NCBI GenBank assembly: GCA_023390055.1
Contig: JAEWDP010000096.1
Span: 1 to 15,242 of the forward strand
DNA length: 15,242 nucleotides
From: Pseudomonadota bacterium
GTDB taxonomy: Bacteria; Pseudomonadota; Alphaproteobacteria; Rhizobiales; Rhizobiaceae
Direction: 5' to 3'
The position numbers and the translations under genes are program-made. Positions 14,602-15,242 of this stretch are shown here, piece after piece (position 1 is the first letter of the stretch; every line of letters begins with the position of its first letter). The notes below the pieces were generated by a model. The model saw nothing but the letters and a program-made list of their open reading frames with translations. It was not told the DNA's origin and searched no databases.

Positions 14602-14753
14602 ATATTCTTCTCTATTTCATCCCTATTGCGCTGTTTCTCGGCGGGCTTGGACTTGGTGCGTTCCTGTGGAGCTTGAAAAGCAATCAGTATGAGGATCTGG
14701 ACGGCGCTGCCTGGCGGGCAATCGATGATGGTGATGACCGCCCGCATGTCTGA
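14598..14753 (+). CDS. fixS: FixS/CcoS, small cbb3 oxidase maturation protein
   Basis: A 51-residue protein with one N-terminal transmembrane helix (about 3-24) followed by the family hallmark AFLWSLKSNQYEDLDGAAWR (21-40). CcoS is needed to place haem and copper into the catalytic subunit of the oxidase. The ATG at 14598 overlaps the fixI stop by 4 bases. It is the last gene of the operon. No hairpin is obvious in the 94 bases before gnd. Confidence 0.95.
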   Translation: MNILLYFIPIALFLGGLGLGAFLWSLKSNQYEDLDGAAWRAIDDGDDRPHV

Positions 14754-14847
14754 CAATCGGATAACGTCTGGAATTTAATCGTTTCAGCCTTGCCGTTTGT
14801 TGCACGTGGTGCCAAAACAGCGCCCAAATGCAAATGGAGGCATATCC

Positions 14848-15242
14848 GTGGAACAGGCAGAAATCGGCCTTATCGGCCTAGGCGTCATGGGCTCGAACCT
14901 CTCGCTCAATATTGCCGAGAAAGGCAATCGTATCGCAGTCTTCAACAGAAGCCCTGAGGCGACACAGAAATTCTATGCTGAAGCCGGGGCCCTCAAGGAC
15001 CAGATCATTGCGTGCGAAACGCTCGAGCAGTTTGTAGGCTCAATCAGGCCGCCACGTCCAATCATCATCATGATCAAGGCAGGCGAGCCGGTCGACCAGC
15101 AGATGGAGGCGCTGAAGCCTTACCTTTCGTCCGGCGATATCATGATTGATGCGGGCAATGCCAATTTCCGCGACACGATGCGCCGTTTTGACAGTCTGCG
15201 CGACAGCGACCTGACTTTTATCGGCATGGGCGTGTCGGGTGG
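14848..15242 (+). CDS. gnd: 6-phosphogluconate dehydrogenase, 5' part
   Basis: The gene runs off the right edge; about 131 residues of some 470 are present. The protein starts with the NADP-binding Rossmann motif GLGVMGSNLSLNIAEKG (residues 9-25), then VFNRSPE (30-36), and DAGNANFRDT (111-120). It decarboxylates 6-phosphogluconate to ribulose 5-phosphate in the oxidative pentose phosphate pathway. GTG at 14848 is the start: GGAGG lies 7 bases upstream (14836-14840), and nearby ATGs (14829, 14834) are out of frame. It has its own 94-base upstream gap, so it may have its own promoter. The N-terminal half cannot by itself exclude the short NAD-type relative, though the pattern fits Gnd. Confidence 0.92.
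   Translation, partial: MEQAEIGLIGLGVMGSNLSLNIAEKGNRIAVFNRSPEATQKFYAEAGALKDQIIACETLEQFVGSIRPPRPIIIMIKAGEPVDQQMEALKPYLSSGDIMIDAGNANFRDTMRRFDSLRDSDLTFIGMGVSG

Overview
The window looks like chromosome of an alphaproteobacterium of the Rhizobiales (Hyphomicrobiales). The main reason is a complete fixG-fixH-fixI-fixS operon behind a FixK/FnrN-type box. A class II fumarase, a YcbB-like L,D-transpeptidase and 6-phosphogluconate dehydrogenase are of a kind common in that order. Species cannot be read from the sequence alone.

The left part (about 1-4400) is accessory DNA that looks like a defence island. On the minus strand, a CD-NTase-like (cGAS/DncV-like) nucleotidyltransferase overlaps a two-transmembrane SLATT protein. 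This matches a minimal CBASS-like pair: the first protein would make a nucleotide signal and the second would be a membrane effector. A third minus-strand gene enters from the left edge, and its first 25 residues resemble the start of DUF262 (GmrS-like) proteins. Divergent to these, a 626-residue KAP-like P-loop NTPase lies on the plus strand. The interval between the divergent genes holds a probable promoter with an operator-like inverted repeat and one weak small ORF. About 490 bases without a convincing gene (4025-4512) separate the island from what looks like conserved core DNA.

The middle (4513-9579) has a soluble GGDEF diguanylate cyclase and fumC, both on the minus strand, then a secreted L,D-transpeptidase on the plus strand. 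The intervals hold a strong hairpin beyond fumC and a cluster of CACGTG palindromes between fumC and the transpeptidase gene.

The right part (9679-14753) is a respiratory module. A minus-strand SRPBCC-fold gene and the plus-strand fixGHIS operon diverge from a perfect TTGA-N6-TCAA box. FixG, FixH, FixI and FixS support copper delivery and assembly of the cbb3 cytochrome oxidase, and all three gene junctions are 4-base ATGA overlaps. The oxidase genes (ccoNOQP) are not in the window. The 5' part of gnd (6-phosphogluconate dehydrogenase) closes the window at the right edge. No tRNA, rRNA, CRISPR array or intact transposase was seen.
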